A DNA stretch of 64,000 bases from Chloroflexota bacterium (GTDB lineage: Bacteria; Chloroflexota; Dehalococcoidia; Lucifugimonadales; UBA3495): NCBI GenBank assembly GCA_026710825.1, contig JAPOQH010000006.1:26773-90772 (forward strand), read 5' to 3'. The translations under genes were made by a program, and so were the position numbers. The notes below the pieces were generated by a model. That model did not search any database and was not told where the DNA came from. It was given only the letters and a program-made list of their open reading frames with translations. Positions 62,170-64,000 of this stretch are shown here, piece after piece; positions within the stretch are counted from its first letter, which is position 1; each line of letters begins with the position of its first letter.

Positions 62170-63570
62170 TCAGGAGTCGTCGCCGGCGGCGGGGGCGGGG
62201 GCCGTGGTGGGGACGGATGGTGTGGCCTCGGGGGAGGTCGGAATCTGGGGGCGTTTGGCGAACAGGAAGCAAACGCCGCCAGCGTAGTTGAATCCGGCCA
62301 GCACCAGGAACGCGACGGTGTAGGTGCCGGTCCAGTCGTACATGTAGCCGGCGAAGGGGCTCGAAATCAGCAGCAGGCCGTTCATGGGAATGGTGCTGAT
62401 GCCCAGGATCTTGCCGAAGTTGCCGCGCCCGAAGTACTCGCCCCTGATGGACGTGGTAAGGGGGTTGCGGCCGCCGAAGCCGATGCCGAATATGACGGCG
62501 AAGGAGTAGAACATCCACAGTTCGCTGCTGAAGGTGAGCAGGACGACGGCGCTGGCCTGGATGGTGGTGAAAACGAACAGGCCGATGCGCTTGGGGAAAC
62601 GGTCGCCGATGTACCCGCCCAGGGGCTGGGCGAACATGGACATGATGGTGTAGAGGATGACCACGGTGCCGGCGTATTCCTGGAGGCCCTCGTCCTTGAG
62701 GAGCAGGCCGAGGTGGGTGAAGATGGCCAGGATGATCATGCTGGTCATGCCGTGGCCGACGGCGATGAGCCAGAATGCCGGAGTGCGGACCGCCTGCTGG
62801 GCGGTGAGTCCCTGGGGCTGGACGGCGGCGCCGCGGCGGGCCTGCTGTGCGGGGGCGGTACCCTCGACCAACAGCCCCATATCCTCGGGGCGGTTGCGGA
62901 TGAGGTAGGACAGGGGGAACGCGACGGCGAAGATGACGATGGCGAGGATCAGCGCGCAGTTTTCCCAGCCGATGGCGCGGCCGATGTTCAGGGTCTGGTC
63001 GGTGAAGGGGACGCCGACGCTGCCGTTGATGCCGAGGTCGATGAGGGGGATGACGATGAGAGCGCCGCCGCGGCTCATGAAGTTGGCCCAGCCCATGGCC
63101 GACGCCATGCGACGGGAGAACCAGTTGTTGATGGTGGTCATCATGGGGACCCAGCTGCCCATGCCCTGGCCGGCGGCCATGACCAGGTAGGCCAAATAGA
63201 ACATATAGAGGGGCGCGACGGGCCAGAATCCGGCGTCGATCTGCCAGAAGATCAGGAACCCGAAGCCGAGGATGACGAATCCGAATAGGACCATCTTGCG
63301 GCCACCGAGCTTATCGGTGAGGTAGCCCTCGAGGGGACCCATGAGCCCACCCTCGATGCGGGTGAGGGTAAGGGCGAGGGAGAGTTGACCGCGGGGCCAG
63401 CCGAACTGGTTCTCAAGCGCGACGGCCCAGAGGGTCATGGCGTGGAACAGGGGCACGGTGGCGATCGTCATCACGAAGCCGGTGGCGACGACGATATACC
63501 AGCCGTAGTAGATGTTGGGCCGGCGGAATCCGAAACGCGAACCGCCCGATGGCGGCGCCTGGGTGGTCAT
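62170..63570 (-). CDS. MFS transporter (monocarboxylate/oxalate-type)
   Basis: 466 residues, 12 membrane helices. IYYGWYIVVATGFVMTIATV at the start, the loop MGPLEGYLTDKLGGRKMVLF, GQGMGSWVPMMTTINNWFSR and, in the second half, AQPLGGYIGDRFPKRIG. It is related to the MFS protein at 60348 by overall layout but not a recent duplicate. ATG 63570 (MTTQAPPSGG) is chosen over an upstream in-frame TTG. The Pro/Thr-rich C-terminal tail after about 445 is an oddity. Confidence 0.88.
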   Translation of the reverse strand: MTTQAPPSGGSRFGFRRPNIYYGWYIVVATGFVMTIATVPLFHAMTLWAVALENQFGWPRGQLSLALTLTRIEGGLMGPLEGYLTDKLGGRKMVLFGFVILGFGFLIFWQIDAGFWPVAPLYMFYLAYLVMAAGQGMGSWVPMMTTINNWFSRRMASAMGWANFMSRGGALIVIPLIDLGINGSVGVPFTDQTLNIGRAIGWENCALILAIVIFAVAFPLSYLIRNRPEDMGLLVEGTAPAQQARRGAAVQPQGLTAQQAVRTPAFWLIAVGHGMTSMIILAIFTHLGLLLKDEGLQEYAGTVVILYTIMSMFAQPLGGYIGDRFPKRIGLFVFTTIQASAVVLLTFSSELWMFYSFAVIFGIGFGGRNPLTTSIRGEYFGRGNFGKILGISTIPMNGLLLISSPFAGYMYDWTGTYTVAFLVLAGFNYAGGVCFLFAKRPQIPTSPEATPSVPTTAPAPAAGDDS

Positions 63571-63767
63571 GACAAAGCGCAAAAATAGCGTCCGCTCAGG
63601 GCGGACGATCCGTCTGAGACGGACAGGTTCGGTGGCGGGCTCATTCTACGCCCTTTAACATTATGGGCACAAGGCATAGTGCGTGATTACGAGTATCACG
63701 CGATGTACCGGATGTTGGGAATGCATCCGGCGGGGCCGCGATGAGCGGCAGGAGGTGGTAGCGGTCG

Positions 63768-63789
63768 GGGGCGAATGATGATTCGCCCC
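63768..63789. repeat. GGGGCGAAT palindrome, copy 8
   Basis: GGGGCGAAT and ATTCGCCCC around GATG, immediately followed by repeat copy C. Confidence 0.85.
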
Positions 63790-63945
63790 TACGGTTGGCG
63801 GTTGGTCGGTGGTTGCGGTGTTTGGGTTGGCGGTTTCTCCTTTGGGGGTTTGGCTGGTTGGGGAGGCAGGATTCCCGTTGCATCGTTGTCAGCGTACGGC
63901 CGGGGGTACGCAACTATTGAGGGACGGTAGTTCCGTGGCTCAGAC
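63790..63945. repeat. Long intergenic repeat, copy C
   Basis: The first ~130 bp are almost identical to copy B (21548 on), after which the sequence departs. As with copy B, it begins just after a GGGGCGAAT palindrome. Confidence 0.85.
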
Positions 63946-64000
63946 GATATGTTACGCCAATGTACACGCGGGCCCGAACGGTCCCGGTGATCCTAAACCA

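Larger units (their letters stand above)
63571..64000. other. Terminal intergenic region
   Basis: Contains palindrome copy 8 and repeat copy C. I see no coding sequence up to the window edge. Confidence 0.5.

Noticed and set aside
62134..63288. Plus-strand open frame of 384 codons across the second MFS gene
   Set aside because: Gly/Asp/Glu-rich shadow of the membrane protein on the minus strand.

Overview
The window is a GC-rich bacterial chromosome segment with about 55 supportable protein genes and one tRNA. Three things suggest a Chloroflexota lineage, most likely a SAR202/Dehalococcoidia-type metagenome-assembled genome: the accessory catabolic genes (AGPS-type FAD oxidase, molybdenum hydroxylase, amidases, cyclase, amidohydrolase, many SDR/MDR/GMC oxidoreductases, TRAP and peptide-type transporters), the DUF4349/DUF3179 lipoproteins, and the many intergenic palindromes. 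This placement is an inference from gene content, not from a phylogenetic marker.

Layout. 1-2900: a truncated zinc alcohol dehydrogenase, an AGPS-like FAD oxidase, tRNA-Pro(CGG) and a possible HEPN-like protein. 2900-10250: a repeat-filled gap, a DUF4349 lipoprotein, mfd and an orphan protein. 10400-14700: a sugar isomerase-like TIM barrel, an argininosuccinate lyase whose N-terminus is replaced by a nuclease-associated domain, rpe, rpmB and a Lin0512 protein. 15000-22500: an orphan TRAP large permease, a mercuric-reductase-like flavoprotein, a 51-residue zinc-ribbon protein, an amidase with an AtzG-like partner, and a cyclase. 22200-28150: a methyltransferase pair, glyA, a glutamine-synthetase-like ligase, a RelE/HigB-type toxin with an aberrant antitoxin, and a DUF3500 protein. 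28200-32700: a three-subunit molybdenum hydroxylase with a divergent 2Fe-2S subunit and an aspartic-protease gene wedged in. 33000-45300: a ThDP enzyme, a hydrolase-methyltransferase fusion, MetF-like and MqnA-like genes, a cell-surface metallopeptidase, MDR, SDR and MBL enzymes. 45290-49000: a PIN toxin with a DUF7662-type antitoxin, a GMC oxidoreductase and several small genes. 49000-55100: a VOC protein, an amidohydrolase and a family-5 peptide-type ABC importer (binding protein plus two permeases; no ATPase in view). 55100-64000: a candidate selenoprotein, a nuclease-like protein, leucine dehydrogenase, a cyclophilin and two MFS transporters.

The most notable observation is at 55454-56839. 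A DUF3179 lipoprotein reads through with a single in-frame TGA exactly where the family has the first cysteine of its CPLC motif, and a perfect 6-bp stem-loop lies about 20 nt downstream, as expected for a bacterial SECIS. This makes it a candidate selenoprotein with a UxxC centre. Other noteworthy items are the domain-swapped argH, two unusual toxin-antitoxin loci, and at least three families of intergenic palindromes plus a long diverged intergenic repeat present in three copies.
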